DNA of 64,000 nt from Roseovarius litorisediminis (GTDB taxonomy: Bacteria > Pseudomonadota > Alphaproteobacteria > Rhodobacterales > Rhodobacteraceae): positions 1-64,000 of the forward strand of contig NZ_FWFL01000003.1 in assembly GCF_900172295.1 (NCBI RefSeq), read 5' to 3'. This document shows, in pieces, positions 53,531 through 62,889 of this stretch. A model generated the notes under the pieces. That model was not told the origin of the DNA and did no database searches. It saw nothing but the letters and a program-made list of their open reading frames with translations. The translations under genes and the position numbers were made by a program. Numbering within the stretch: position 1 is the first letter of the stretch; every line of letters begins with the position of its first letter.

Positions 53531-54304
53531 GTGGTAAAACTACGTAAATCGTTCTTTGATTGGTTTATTCATCAGCGTGCTTTGCGCCGGTGGAAAAAGG
53601 CAGCCCGAAACGCCCCGATGATGAGTTATGCGCGGTTGCGCGAAGAACGCGCTCGCGCCCGCAGGCTGCGGCAGTCATTGAACGAAGTCATATCGATCGC
53701 AGACAACAGGCTGGCGCTGCCAATGATCGGTTCAACCGCATTTCCCAAACCCCATGGAACGGATTGGTCGTGGCGACCCGCCCTCTGGCGAGAGCCGCTG
53801 GCAGTGCCGGGCCTTTCCCGGGTTGAACAAAAAGCCGGGCTGGGCAGAGACGTCACGGTGTTTCATGACTGTACCCAGTCCGAGCTGACCCTGCGGCAAA
53901 TCAGGAACAATCGCGAGGCCGATCTGGCGCCCTACGGCTTGCGCATGGAAGTTTTCAACTTTGATGGTTCATTTCTGTCGCTGGTGCTGGATTTGCCGGG
54001 TGACGTGATCGAAGGAATGCTCAAACGGCACCTGATCCGAATGGACACGATTGTTGAAATGGAAAAGCCACTGGAAATTTTTGCGCGGTTGAATATCAAA
54101 AATGGGCCTAACACCGAACAGATCGTACGCGAATTGCCCCTGCGCCAAGACGGTAGCATGGTCGAATTCGATTTGGCTTACAGCCACATCCATGAAAAAC
54201 GCATCGAGAAGGCCTGGGTTGACCTGATATTTAAAGACCCGGCGATGAGTCAGGTCATCCTGCGGGATCTTACCTTTAGCCGCCGCCCAAGGGCCGAGCT
54301 TTGA
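53531..54304 (+). CDS. Uncharacterised protein, roseobacter-type (DUF6478-like)
   Basis: 257 residues from a GTG. A basic helical N-terminus (FFDWFIHQRALRRWKKAARN, ARLREERARARRLRQSLNEV) precedes a beta-rich domain (VTVFHDCTQSELTLRQIRNN, GLRMEVFNFDGSFLSLVLDL). No signal peptide or membrane helix. I recall this as a family restricted to Rhodobacteraceae, but the name is uncertain. It precedes the next unknown gene by 11 bases, so the pair is probably co-expressed. Confidence 0.75.
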   Translation: MVKLRKSFFDWFIHQRALRRWKKAARNAPMMSYARLREERARARRLRQSLNEVISIADNRLALPMIGSTAFPKPHGTDWSWRPALWREPLAVPGLSRVEQKAGLGRDVTVFHDCTQSELTLRQIRNNREADLAPYGLRMEVFNFDGSFLSLVLDLPGDVIEGMLKRHLIRMDTIVEMEKPLEIFARLNIKNGPNTEQIVRELPLRQDGSMVEFDLAYSHIHEKRIEKAWVDLIFKDPAMSQVILRDLTFSRRPRAEL

Positions 54305-54315
54305 CGGAGCAATGC

Positions 54316-54693
54316 ATGAGTAACCTTACACTGACCAAAACACGCTTGTTTGAAGGGGTTTGGGAGGGCGTCCTGAGCCGTAACGGCGATGGCAACTATC
54401 AACCGGATATCGAGGTGACACACCTGCAAGAGGCGTTGAATGATGTTCAGGTGACCGAAAAAGCCGAGCAGGGGCTTTGGGTCGTCCGGGTGCCAATCCC
54501 CGCGAAGCTGATCGCGGATGGGGTGCAGACATTCCTGATCAATGACAAGCGCAGCGGCGAGACGCTGAACAGTTTCTCGCTGATGTCCGGGGATGCGCTC
54601 AGCTATGATATCCGCGCCGAGGTGACCTTGCTGCGCGAAGAACTGGATATGCTGAAAAGCGCCTTTCGGCGGCATTGTCTGGAGACGATGTAG
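54316..54693 (+). CDS. Uncharacterised protein paired with the preceding gene
   Basis: About 125 residues from ATG 54316 (GGAG 6 bases upstream). It reads SNLTLTKTRLFEGVWEGVLS, QPDIEVTHLQEALNDVQVTE, and a C-terminal coil LLREELDMLKSAFRRHCLE. Soluble, no known motif. Tight spacing to the preceding gene suggests a joint function, perhaps a complex. Confidence 0.75.
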   Translation: MSNLTLTKTRLFEGVWEGVLSRNGDGNYQPDIEVTHLQEALNDVQVTEKAEQGLWVVRVPIPAKLIADGVQTFLINDKRSGETLNSFSLMSGDALSYDIRAEVTLLREELDMLKSAFRRHCLETM

Positions 54694-54848
54694 AGTGGCT
54701 GACCAAGGCTGCTGGTTTTGTGAACAATTCAGCCCCTCGGTTTTAAGTTTCCAATATCCGGCATCGGCCCCACGCTATCCCTTTTTCGAGCATCAACAGG
54801 ACCTGCGACAGAATCGATTGCCATTTACATCGCTAGATGCCAAGCAGG

Positions 54849-55301
54849 TTAGCTGGCTGAGGTAAGGTCGCAAACAATTGCAGTCGCCGATGTATCCCCG
54901 CGATTGTAAAACCAGTGCACCGTATCGCCGTCCTCAAGAATCCCATCCGTACCACCGCTCTTGTAGGTCGCTTCACCATCCGGGCGGCCCTCGGTCCATT
55001 CACCGGAAATCACTTTGACAAGCCCGGGACGTTTCTCATGTGAATGCTGTGCGATTTGCCCGCCCGGCTCAATTGTGATGGCGCGCAATTGCATAAAGTA
55101 TCCGTCCAGCCCGGTTTGCCTGCGCAGCATATCCTCATCGATCACGCCCAGTTTCTCGACAGAAAGCCCTTTGTGTTCAGTCGGGCCGGATACCTGTGCC
55201 AGAGCAACCCCCGCCACCAGACCACAGATTGAGAATGCCGACGCTGTAACGAAATCGAATTGTTTGCGTTTTTGAACGATTTTACGAATGACTCCTAGCA
55301 T
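54849..55301 (-). CDS. Membrane-anchored or exported cupin protein
   Basis: 150 residues. An N-terminal helix (TASAFSICGLVAGVALA) acts as signal or anchor, followed by a cupin with QIAQHSHEKRPGLVKVISGE as its first metal-type motif (two His) and VHWFYNRGDTSATAIV. The periplasmic cupin would sense or bind a small molecule. It is divergent from a LysR gene, with an inverted repeat near the LysR start. Confidence 0.8.
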   Translation of the reverse strand: MLGVIRKIVQKRKQFDFVTASAFSICGLVAGVALAQVSGPTEHKGLSVEKLGVIDEDMLRRQTGLDGYFMQLRAITIEPGGQIAQHSHEKRPGLVKVISGEWTEGRPDGEATYKSGGTDGILEDGDTVHWFYNRGDTSATAIVCDLTSAS

Positions 55302-55374
55302 TAACCTTGCTCCAAATTTTGTGATTTCTGGAAATTAGGGTAATGTGTCAGGCAAAATCTTTGCAAATGATAGG

Positions 55375-55394
55375 AATTCAACCCAGGTTGAATT
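55375..55394. promoter_or_regulatory. 20-bp inverted repeat upstream of a LysR gene
   Basis: AATTCAACC-CA-GGTTGAATT, a perfect inverted repeat with 9-bp arms, ending 11 bases before the LysR ATG. Its position over the gene's own start suggests autorepression. Confidence 0.55.
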
Positions 55395-55405
55395 GAATTC
55401 ACCTA

Positions 55406-56314
55406 ATGAAACGCAAACTGCCCCCTTTTCCTGCGCTTCGTGCGTTTGAAGCTGCTGCTAGACTAGGTAGCTTCAAGTCGGCGTCCCAAGAGCTGTGCGT
55501 TACACCGTCAGCGATCAGTCACCAAGTCAGCCTGCTTGAAACATACCTGGATAGACCTTTGTTCAAACGAGGTGCGCAGACTGTGGTGCTGACCGCCGAT
55601 GGCCAGCAATATCTTGATCGGGTCAGTCCGGTTCTAGACGAATTGGAGGCCAGTACGCGTGAGATAACCGGTGAGACGACACAAGGCCAATTGCGGCTCA
55701 AGATGACCGAATGGTTTGCAAAGCGCTGGCTTATCCCAAGATTGCCAAGCTTTATGCAAGCTTGTCCAAATATAGAGATCAAAATCGAAACGGGCCTTCC
55801 CCCTACGAATTTTCGGGGAGGTAACTTGGACGCAGTTATCCATTGGGGTGACGAGCCTGTCGAAGGCGCTGTCATCGAACCATTTTTTTCCTCAACTCGA
55901 ACACCCGTTTGTAGCGCTACATATTTGGCGGCTCACCCCGAACTGAGAGACCCACAAAACCTGACATCCCATGTGCTTTTTCGGGATGAGACATCCGATG
56001 GATGGCAAGAGTGGTTTGATACCGTCGGATTACCCAATTTATGCCCTGATGGCGGGCCGGAATTTTCGCATTGCGAATTGTCCACCAACGCAGCGCTGGC
56101 CGGCGCGGGGATTGCTCTTTCCTACAGAGAACTTATTGATGACCTCATAGAAGAAGGTCAATTGAAGCAAATTTTCGATGTCTGTTCGCCCGTGAGGACA
56201 ATCTATTCTCTGGCATATGAGAAGAGGCGAGCAAAAAATTCCAAAATACTTGCATTCCGCGACTGGCTCTTCAGTCAGATTTTACAAGATTCTGGAGAAA
56301 AGAGAGCGGCTTGA
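55406..56314 (+). CDS. LysR-type transcriptional regulator (GcvA-like)
   Basis: 302 residues. LPPFPALRAFEAAARLGSFK and CVTPSAISHQVSLLETYL are typical of the GcvA branch; the effector domain starts about residue 92 with TQGQLRLKMTEWFAKRW. It probably regulates itself and the divergent cupin gene. Codon use is more AT-rich than in the neighbours, a possible sign of transfer. Confidence 0.92.
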   Translation: MKRKLPPFPALRAFEAAARLGSFKSASQELCVTPSAISHQVSLLETYLDRPLFKRGAQTVVLTADGQQYLDRVSPVLDELEASTREITGETTQGQLRLKMTEWFAKRWLIPRLPSFMQACPNIEIKIETGLPPTNFRGGNLDAVIHWGDEPVEGAVIEPFFSSTRTPVCSATYLAAHPELRDPQNLTSHVLFRDETSDGWQEWFDTVGLPNLCPDGGPEFSHCELSTNAALAGAGIALSYRELIDDLIEEGQLKQIFDVCSPVRTIYSLAYEKRRAKNSKILAFRDWLFSQILQDSGEKRAA

Positions 56315-56425
56315 ATCCTATTAACCGTTGTTCAAAAGCGTCTAAAGCGAAGCAAACTGTAATGTCAGTTTAGGAAGTTACTTTTTCCTGGTCGTTCGAC
56401 GTGCATCATAGGTCAGAATGGGCTC

Positions 56426-57595
56426 TTAGCTGTCTTTTGTCAGCTTGATGATCGTCGGGTCGGTGTCGGGTGCGAGTTCCTCAAAATCGAAATTGTCCAG
56501 CCGACGAGCCCGGCGACCTGCCTTGTCCGCAGAAATCTTGATGTCCGAGATATCCTTGGAGGCCTGATTGAAATGTCGGTCAAGGTTTTCCACCCGCGCG
56601 CTTAGCCGCTCGACATCGCCAAAAAGCAGGCCCAACTCGCGTCGGATGGCCCCGGCCTGTTCGCGCATGCGCGAATCTTTCAGGATGGCACGCATGGTAT
56701 GCAGCGTGGCCATGCAGGTGGTGGGCGAGACGATCCAGACCCGCGCGGCAAACCCGTCGCGTACCAGTTCGGGGAAGTTGGCGTGCAATTCGGCGTAGAC
56801 CGCCTCGGACGGCAGGAACATCAGGGCGCCATCTGCGGTTTCTCCGTCAAGGATATATTTTTCGGATATATCGCGAATGTGTTTCCTGACCGAGATACGC
56901 AGGAATTTGGCGGCCTCGTTCAGCTCCCAATCGGTTTTGGCGTTGCGCAGGGCCTCGTAGGCTTCCAGCGGGAATTTGCTGTCGATGCAGATCGGGCCCG
57001 GCGGATTGGGCAGATGGATCAGGCAATCGGCGCGTTTGCCGTTCGATAGCGTGGCTTGCATCTTGTAGCTATCGGCGGGCAGGGCCTTGGATACGATATC
57101 GGTCAGCTGGATTTCACCAAACGCCCCTCGGGTTTGTTTGTTCGACAGAATATCCTGCAATGTCAGGACATCGCCGCTGAGTTTTGTAATATTATCCTGC
57201 GCCTTGTCGATGGCCATCAGACGTTGTTGCAAATCGCCCAGTGACTGCGCTGTGCGCCGTGCAGAGCCATGCAGATTTTCGTTCATCTGTGCGGAAACTG
57301 TCGATAACCGCTCTTCCATCAGTCGCAGCATATTTGCCTGCGAAGCGGCCTGGGCCTCGGATACATGGTTAAGCCCACCAGCCAGTTGTTGCTGTCCGTC
57401 ACCAAGGCTTTGAATGCGCAGGCCCATCTGGCCGATCTGCTGTGACAGCGGCTCAGCCAGCCGGGCCGAGCGGCCAGCGGCCCGAACGGCAATGATCAGC
57501 AGGATCAGGACCAGCAGCACGATCGCGGCGCCGGCGAGGGCGGTCATGACGAGGGGGTCGTCAAAAGCATAGGTTTTTTCGCCGATCTGGATCAT
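56426..57595 (-). CDS. rmuC: DNA recombination protein RmuC
   Basis: 389 residues. An N-terminal membrane helix ([21 protein letters not shown]) and a long coiled-coil (about 40-150) precede the RmuC nuclease-like domain ([60 protein letters not shown]). It is thought to limit inversions at short repeats. It overlaps the mutL stop (ATGA). Confidence 0.93.
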   Translation of the reverse strand: MIQIGEKTYAFDDPLVMTALAGAAIVLLVLILLIIAVRAAGRSARLAEPLSQQIGQMGLRIQSLGDGQQQLAGGLNHVSEAQAASQANMLRLMEERLSTVSAQMNENLHGSARRTAQSLGDLQQRLMAIDKAQDNITKLSGDVLTLQDILSNKQTRGAFGEIQLTDIVSKALPADSYKMQATLSNGKRADCLIHLPNPPGPICIDSKFPLEAYEALRNAKTDWELNEAAKFLRISVRKHIRDISEKYILDGETADGALMFLPSEAVYAELHANFPELVRDGFAARVWIVSPTTCMATLHTMRAILKDSRMREQAGAIRRELGLLFGDVERLSARVENLDRHFNQASKDISDIKISADKAGRRARRLDNFDFEELAPDTDPTIIKLTKDS

Positions 57596-59439
57596 GTGCG
57601 CCCGAAAAGCCGTTCGATATCGGCAAGCTTGAGTTCAACGTAGGTTGGTCGCCCGTGGTTGCACTGGCCTGAATGCGGTGTTGCCTCCATCTCGCGCAGC
57701 AGTGCGTTCATCTCATCGGCCCGCATGCGCCGGCCCGCGCGGATTGAACCGTGACAGGCCACGCGACTCAGGATCGCCTCAATCTGGCTGCGTACGGTCT
57801 GGCTATCACCCTGATCGGCGAGTTCATCAAGGATATCAAGAACCAGGGCGCGGGCATTGACCTGGCCCAGAATGGCCGGAGTTTCGCGCACAGCGATGGC
57901 GCCACCGCCAAAGGCCTCGATGACAAGGCCAAGACGGCCCAGATCATCAGACAGGTCGAGCAGACGCGCAGCGTCACCCTCGGACATCTCGACAATTTCG
58001 GGGATCAAAAGCGCCTGTGCAGCCACGCCGTTTTTGGCCATCTGGGTTTTGAGCTTTTCATAGACCAGACGCTCATGTGCAGCGTGTTGATCGACAATCA
58101 CCATGCCGTCAGCCGTCTGAGCGATGATATAATTCTCGTGCACCTGCGCGCGGGCTGCGCCAAGCGGCAGATCTTGGGGGGGCGTCTCTTCCGGTTCTGA
58201 CAGGCAAGTCTCGACCGGTTCGACCCGGGCGCTGTAGGCCGCCTGCATATCGGCAAAGCCGGGGGCCTGCGCCTGATAGCTGGCGGCACGGGCGGTGGGC
58301 GAAGGGCGGTCCATCTGGTAGACGCGAGCGCCAGTCTGTTCAGGCCGGAAAGCGCCAAGCGTGGCCCCGGCGACGGTGGTTGAGGCGCGATGCCCGGCCT
58401 CGGCCAACGCATGGCGCAGGCCCGACACGATCAACCCGCGTGCCAGGCCCGGATCCCGAAACCGGACCTCGGATTTGGCAGGATGTACATTGACATCCAC
58501 CAGTGTTGGATCGCAGTTGATGAAAAGGGCTGCAGCCGGGTGCCGGTCGCGGTTTAGAAAATCGTGATAGGCGGCGCGCAAGGCGCCATAAAGCATCTTG
58601 TCCCGCACCGGCCGACCATTGACGAAAAGATATTGTGCCACCGCCGAGCCACGTGAATAGGTCGGCAGGGCAGCATAGCCCGTCATGTGAAGACCTTCGC
58701 GGCTGGCATCAATACGCAGGGCATTTTCGGCGAATTCTGCGCCCAGAATGCGGGCCAGTCGCCCGTGAAGTGCGTCAAAAAGATCGCCTGTTTCGGCATC
58801 GGCGCGGAAGGTCACACGCCCCTCTCCGCCGCCCGATACGTCGCGCAGGGTAAAGCCGACAAAAGGTTCGGCCATGGCAAGGCGTTTGACTGTGTCGGTG
58901 ATAGCCTGCGCCTCGGCCCGGTCGGTGCGCATGAATTTCAGCCGCGCTGGTGTGGCGAAAAACAGGTCACGCAGGGTGACAATGGTGCCGCCGTTCAGCG
59001 CGGTTGGTTTGGGGGCGGTTACCTGCCCACCATTGACCGAAATCTCGGTCGCCTCAAATTCGGGCACACGGGAGGCAATGGTCAATCGCCCAACTGCGCC
59101 CAGAGACGGAAGTGCCTCGCCGCGAAAGCCAAAGGTGTGGATGTTCAGCAGGTCGCTGCCATCGATTTTCGACGTCGCATGTCGCGCCAATGCCAGCGGC
59201 AGATCGTCGGGTGCGATGCCACAGCCATCATCGGTGACGCGAACAAGGGTTTTGCCCCCATCGGCGAAACAAATTTCGATTCTTCGGGCGCCGGCATCAA
59301 GTGCGTTTTCCACCAGTTCCTTTACTGCCGAGGCGGGGCGCTCGACCACTTCGCCTGCGGCAATACGATTGATTGCGCCTTCATCCAGCTGGCGAATAAC
59401 CGGGCGATTTTCGCGTATATGGGGGGTCGTTTGAGCCAT
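57592..59439 (-). CDS. mutL: DNA mismatch repair protein MutL
   Basis: About 615 residues from ATG 59439. GHKL ATPase N-terminus ([38 protein letters not shown]). The C-terminal endonuclease motif DQHA-x2-E-x4-E is present ([12 protein letters not shown]), so this is the nicking type of MutL found where MutH is absent. A Pro/Ala-rich linker lies around residues 360-410. It overlaps rmuC by 4 bases. Confidence 0.97.
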   Translation of the reverse strand: MAQTTPHIRENRPVIRQLDEGAINRIAAGEVVERPASAVKELVENALDAGARRIEICFADGGKTLVRVTDDGCGIAPDDLPLALARHATSKIDGSDLLNIHTFGFRGEALPSLGAVGRLTIASRVPEFEATEISVNGGQVTAPKPTALNGGTIVTLRDLFFATPARLKFMRTDRAEAQAITDTVKRLAMAEPFVGFTLRDVSGGGEGRVTFRADAETGDLFDALHGRLARILGAEFAENALRIDASREGLHMTGYAALPTYSRGSAVAQYLFVNGRPVRDKMLYGALRAAYHDFLNRDRHPAAALFINCDPTLVDVNVHPAKSEVRFRDPGLARGLIVSGLRHALAEAGHRASTTVAGATLGAFRPEQTGARVYQMDRPSPTARAASYQAQAPGFADMQAAYSARVEPVETCLSEPEETPPQDLPLGAARAQVHENYIIAQTADGMVIVDQHAAHERLVYEKLKTQMAKNGVAAQALLIPEIVEMSEGDAARLLDLSDDLGRLGLVIEAFGGGAIAVRETPAILGQVNARALVLDILDELADQGDSQTVRSQIEAILSRVACHGSIRAGRRMRADEMNALLREMEATPHSGQCNHGRPTYVELKLADIERLFGRT

Positions 59440-59550
59440 GCCACAAGACTTAGCACAATCCATCGCGATTCGGCCACTGGATTGCTGTGGTGGCGGCACA
59501 TTGTTGACGCTATTATTTTGCGAATAGATTCGAGCAACCCGGAGGCAGAA

Positions 59551-59934
59551 ATGCAAAGCGAAACCATCAATGGTGCGGTCTTTGAGACTTGGGATATCGA
59601 TGAGGTTGCCGACGCGTGGGCGGCCAACCGGATCGTATTGATCGACGTGCGCACCGTGCAGGAATACAGCTTTGAACATATCGAGGGTGCGCTGTTGCTG
59701 CCCATGCCATTTTTCAACGCCGAAAAATTGCCGGGCCAAAGCGAAAAACAGATTGTTTTCCACTGCGGTTCAGGCGTCCGTTCAGAAAAAGTGGCACGCG
59801 CGGCGATCGCTGCAGGCATCACGAAAGTCGCGCATATGGCAGGCGGATTCGCAGCGTGGAAGGCGGCTAAGCTGCCCTATATCGGCACGAATTTGGGAAC
59901 CGGGGCGCCGCAAAAAGTAAATGCGGGGGCTTGA
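59551..59934 (+). CDS. Rhodanese-domain protein
   Basis: 127 residues from ATG 59551 with GGAGG upstream. One rhodanese domain: [20 protein letters not shown], the active-site loop [14 protein letters not shown] (catalytic Cys in HCGSGVRS), and [15 protein letters not shown]. Sulfur transfer is its likely activity. It is divergent from mutL and convergent with the GMC gene. Confidence 0.93.
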   Translation: MQSETINGAVFETWDIDEVADAWAANRIVLIDVRTVQEYSFEHIEGALLLPMPFFNAEKLPGQSEKQIVFHCGSGVRSEKVARAAIAAGITKVAHMAGGFAAWKAAKLPYIGTNLGTGAPQKVNAGA

Positions 59935-59940
59935 ATTAGT

Positions 59941-61599
59941 CTATTCCAAAATCTTTTCTGCGGCGCGAAGGGCCAGCGCCTGAATGGTTAGCGACGGCGC
60001 CTCGCCGCCGCCACTTGCCGGAAACAGACTGGCATCTGCGATCCAGAGGTTTGCGTGATCATGGGTGCGCCCCCAAGGATTGGTCACTGAATCAGCGCTG
60101 TCATTACCCATGCGCGCGGTGCCAAAAACATGCGTCGCGGTAAACCGATCCCATGAACTGTTTTCTTCGGCAAATTCGGTCACACCGATTTCCGACAACA
60201 TACTGCGCGCTGTCTTGGCCATGAAATGCAACAGCGAGATGCTGTTCTGCGTCAGCACGGAATGAATGACAGGCAGTGGCAGGCCGTTCTCATCCTTCTG
60301 ATCCGGCGACAGGGCAATGTGGCTGCGTTCATCGGGAAGAACTGCGCCGGTGGCCGCAACCACAATTGCCGATCCGAACTGGTCGCGCATCTGTTGTTTG
60401 AAATCGGTTCCGAACCCCGGAATCAGCCGCGTCGCATACCCGATCGGGCCGTTCAATCCAACTTCGTGGACGGCAGAGGTAAACCGGCAACCGCCGATCG
60501 CGCCTGCCGTGGCGTCGGGCGCATTGTAAGTCCAGCATATTGCGTCTGCAGGCAGGCCCATATGGCTGTTCTTGAGGCCGGGCAGAAGCGCGGCACTGGA
60601 CCACGTCAGGGTTTCCATGAAATTGCGACCAACCTGTCCTGAGCCGTTGGCAAGCCCGCTGGGAATGTCCCGGCCCTGATTGGCTAATAGCAGCCGAGGC
60701 GTCTGCACCGCGCCGGCGGCCAGGATCGCAATGGGGGTCTCTTGTACCACAGGGCCGTTTTCTGACAGATACTCGACCGCCTTAATTCGCCCGCTTGCCC
60801 CGGATAGAATTTTGCGTACCGGTGCGTTTGCAATGATTGTCAGAAGGCCGGTTTTCAGGGCGTGACGCAAAAACGTCTGATCAACTGATCCTTTGTCCCG
60901 CAGGGGGCAACCACGGCTGCACTGGCCACAATAGTTGCAGGCCGGACGGTCATCATAGGCAGCAGAAAGCGCCGCGCGGGAGTTGGCCTGCCATCCCATG
61001 CCGGACCGTGCCGCCGCCGCCAAAAGGCGCTCTGATGCCGGGCTAAGTGGATGAGGGGGCAGCGGAAAAGGTGCCGAGCGCCAGCGAGCGCCCTGGCTTT
61101 CGGGGCCGGCGGCACCGATCAGTGTTTCACAAGTTTGATAGTGTGCTTCAAGATCTGCATAGCCCAAGGGCCAGTCCGCACCTGTTGCGTGATCGGTTTG
61201 CAGGCTGAAGCTTTTGGGGTGCAGCCGGTGAGCCTCGCCCACGTAGTGCAAGGTGCTGCCGCCAACGCCCTGTACATGGGCGTAACCGGATCGGCTGGGC
61301 GTTCGGAGGGGCCCGGGTTCGTGACGGCCCTCAACACGGTTCCAGCTGGCTAGATCAGCGTCGGCTGTATTCAGCTTTCCAAGGTCGCCGTACAGAACCT
61401 TGCCACGGCTGTTGGGTTTGTGCGGGAAAGGCCGCCGTTCCCACCCCGGCTGATCCAGTGAATAGTCAGTGTCCGGGTCAAACCATGGACCAGCCTCGAG
61501 GATCAGTACTTTCAACCCTTCGCGGGTCAGGCGCCAGGCTGCCGCAGCACCGCCTGCGCCTGCGCCAATGATAACGGCGTCGAAACGTTGCCTGGTCAT
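59941..61599 (-). CDS. GMC-family dehydrogenase with Fe-S-type Cys motif (gluconate-dehydrogenase-like large subunit)
   Basis: About 552 residues from ATG 61599. FAD fold FDAVIIGAGAGGAAAAWRL and YVGEAHRLHPKSF; catalytic His in RFTATHVFGTARMGND. C221, C224, C227 and C231 (CNYCGQCSRGC) form a motif like the 3Fe-4S cluster of membrane sugar dehydrogenases. With the small Tat-type subunit upstream it makes a periplasmic oxidase of gluconate, sorbitol or similar. The cytochrome c subunit usually found with such enzymes is missing. Confidence 0.9.
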   Translation of the reverse strand: MTRQRFDAVIIGAGAGGAAAAWRLTREGLKVLILEAGPWFDPDTDYSLDQPGWERRPFPHKPNSRGKVLYGDLGKLNTADADLASWNRVEGRHEPGPLRTPSRSGYAHVQGVGGSTLHYVGEAHRLHPKSFSLQTDHATGADWPLGYADLEAHYQTCETLIGAAGPESQGARWRSAPFPLPPHPLSPASERLLAAAARSGMGWQANSRAALSAAYDDRPACNYCGQCSRGCPLRDKGSVDQTFLRHALKTGLLTIIANAPVRKILSGASGRIKAVEYLSENGPVVQETPIAILAAGAVQTPRLLLANQGRDIPSGLANGSGQVGRNFMETLTWSSAALLPGLKNSHMGLPADAICWTYNAPDATAGAIGGCRFTSAVHEVGLNGPIGYATRLIPGFGTDFKQQMRDQFGSAIVVAATGAVLPDERSHIALSPDQKDENGLPLPVIHSVLTQNSISLLHFMAKTARSMLSEIGVTEFAEENSSWDRFTATHVFGTARMGNDSADSVTNPWGRTHDHANLWIADASLFPASGGGEAPSLTIQALALRAAEKILE

Positions 61600-61606
61600 G
61601 CGATCT

Positions 61607-62092
61607 CTATGTCCAGGGGGGCGGATAACCCTGCGGTTGCGGCGTAACCTGCAGCGGGAATCCGGTAATCGCCCCGGGTCGGGCATAGTAAAGTTCAACC
61701 GCGAAAAGCCGGATCACCTGATAGAAACGTCCCGGGATTTCATTGACATCTGCCTGGCTCATCCACGTGACGACTTTGAATTGCGTCTCCTCAGGCAGGG
61801 TTGCAAACCTCCGGGCGTCGAGACTGTCGAGCCAGGTTAGCCCAAGGCTGAGCAGTTTTCCCGGTAGGCTGTCCGGGACAATGATTTCCAGCATTTCAGC
61901 CCCGATATTGAGCGTGCTAGCAGCGGGGGACATCGCATCAGCAGGCAGCAGAACATCAAGAAATGCGTCCAGCGTCGCGACATCGTCCATAGGTGTCTGG
62001 GCCTCGACCAGACGCGCCGACATCGGCAAAAGACTGGCCGCAGCAAACCCCAGAAGCGCCGAGCGGCGGTCTGGGGCAAGATATCGTTTCAA
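61607..62092 (-). CDS. Gluconate 2-dehydrogenase subunit 3-family protein
   Basis: 161 residues. A twin-arginine-type leader (APDRRSALLGFAAASLLPMS) precedes the Gluconate_2-dh3 domain (TLDAFLDVLLPADAMSPAAS, FKVVTWMSQADVN, FYQVIRLFAVELYYARPG). Such subunits carry the FAD subunit to the periplasm through Tat. It ends 7 bases before the GMC gene, so they form one operon. Confidence 0.88.
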   Translation of the reverse strand: MKRYLAPDRRSALLGFAAASLLPMSARLVEAQTPMDDVATLDAFLDVLLPADAMSPAASTLNIGAEMLEIIVPDSLPGKLLSLGLTWLDSLDARRFATLPEETQFKVVTWMSQADVNEIPGRFYQVIRLFAVELYYARPGAITGFPLQVTPQPQGYPPPWT

Positions 62093-62105
62093 CAGTTTTT
62101 CCTTA

Positions 62106-62636
62106 TCAGGTCGGAGGTGGCATGGTAGCAGGAGCCGGTGCTACTGGAGCACGTGGCTTGTCGTCAAAATCGCCGAAGCTGTGCCCACCGACATATCCTT
62201 CGAATGTTCCGTCAAATCCAATGGTTGTGCCGAGGTTCCAATAATTCCCGACACCGCCAACTACGCCAAATGGCCCGCTGCCATCAAAATTCAGACCCAA
62301 GCCCAGCTCGCCCGCCAGATCATCACTGCCGATCAGCCCGGTCAGGCGGATATCGGTTGGATTACCGCGGCCCAGCAGATCCATGTGAAGGGACAGGCGT
62401 CCGCCAACAATGTCTCCGCTGCTGTCAATTGATGTCTGCATCACGCCGATCACGCCTTCAAGCGTGCTTGTCTTGCCGAATGTCCAGTTCAGGCCAACAA
62501 AAAGATCGGTTGAATCATTGTCGCCTACTGTGGCTGTGGGGGCAGGCAAAGGTGGCGGAGCCGGTATGCTGCCAGCGACGGCTGAAATCGGAAAAAAGGC
62601 TGCCGTCGTGGCAATAATGACGTTTCTTAAGTACAT
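62106..62636 (-). CDS. Exported beta-rich protein, unknown
   Basis: About 176 residues from ATG 62636 (GAGGG upstream). A Sec signal (NVIIATTAAFFPISAVAG) is followed by a Pro-rich stretch, then alternating Gly/polar and hydrophobic segments (STDLFVGLNWTFGKTSTLEG, RLSLHMDLLGRG, AGELGLGLNFDG) like outer-membrane barrel or autotransporter-type strands, and a Pro/Ala-rich end. It lies 13 bases upstream of the dehydrogenase subunit gene, so it may be part of the same operon. Confidence 0.6.
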   Translation of the reverse strand: MYLRNVIIATTAAFFPISAVAGSIPAPPPLPAPTATVGDNDSTDLFVGLNWTFGKTSTLEGVIGVMQTSIDSSGDIVGGRLSLHMDLLGRGNPTDIRLTGLIGSDDLAGELGLGLNFDGSGPFGVVGGVGNYWNLGTTIGFDGTFEGYVGGHSFGDFDDKPRAPVAPAPATMPPPT

Positions 62637-62889
62637 TAAATTTCCCTCATAAATAAAAACTGAAGGAATTATATCACCTTGGCAGGACTGTGAAAAGAAG
62701 GGCAATGTATTTTGGGACCGCGTGCAAGCAGGTGTCTGGCTGTAAAGTGAACGAATATCCATTGTGATTTGATACCCTGCTGGCGAATAGGTGATGAAAA
62801 AAACGGAACTGGGCTAAATCCCGGGGGTCTACATTGTTACATTGACGCTATAGAGTGCAGGAAAACAAACAGGTCCGGGCAGGACAATT

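Noticed and set aside
57645..59550. Long plus-strand frames opposite mutL, one joined to the rhodanese gene
   Set aside because: They mirror mutL codons, have no ribosome site, and the rhodanese domain only begins at ATG 59551 with GGAGG.
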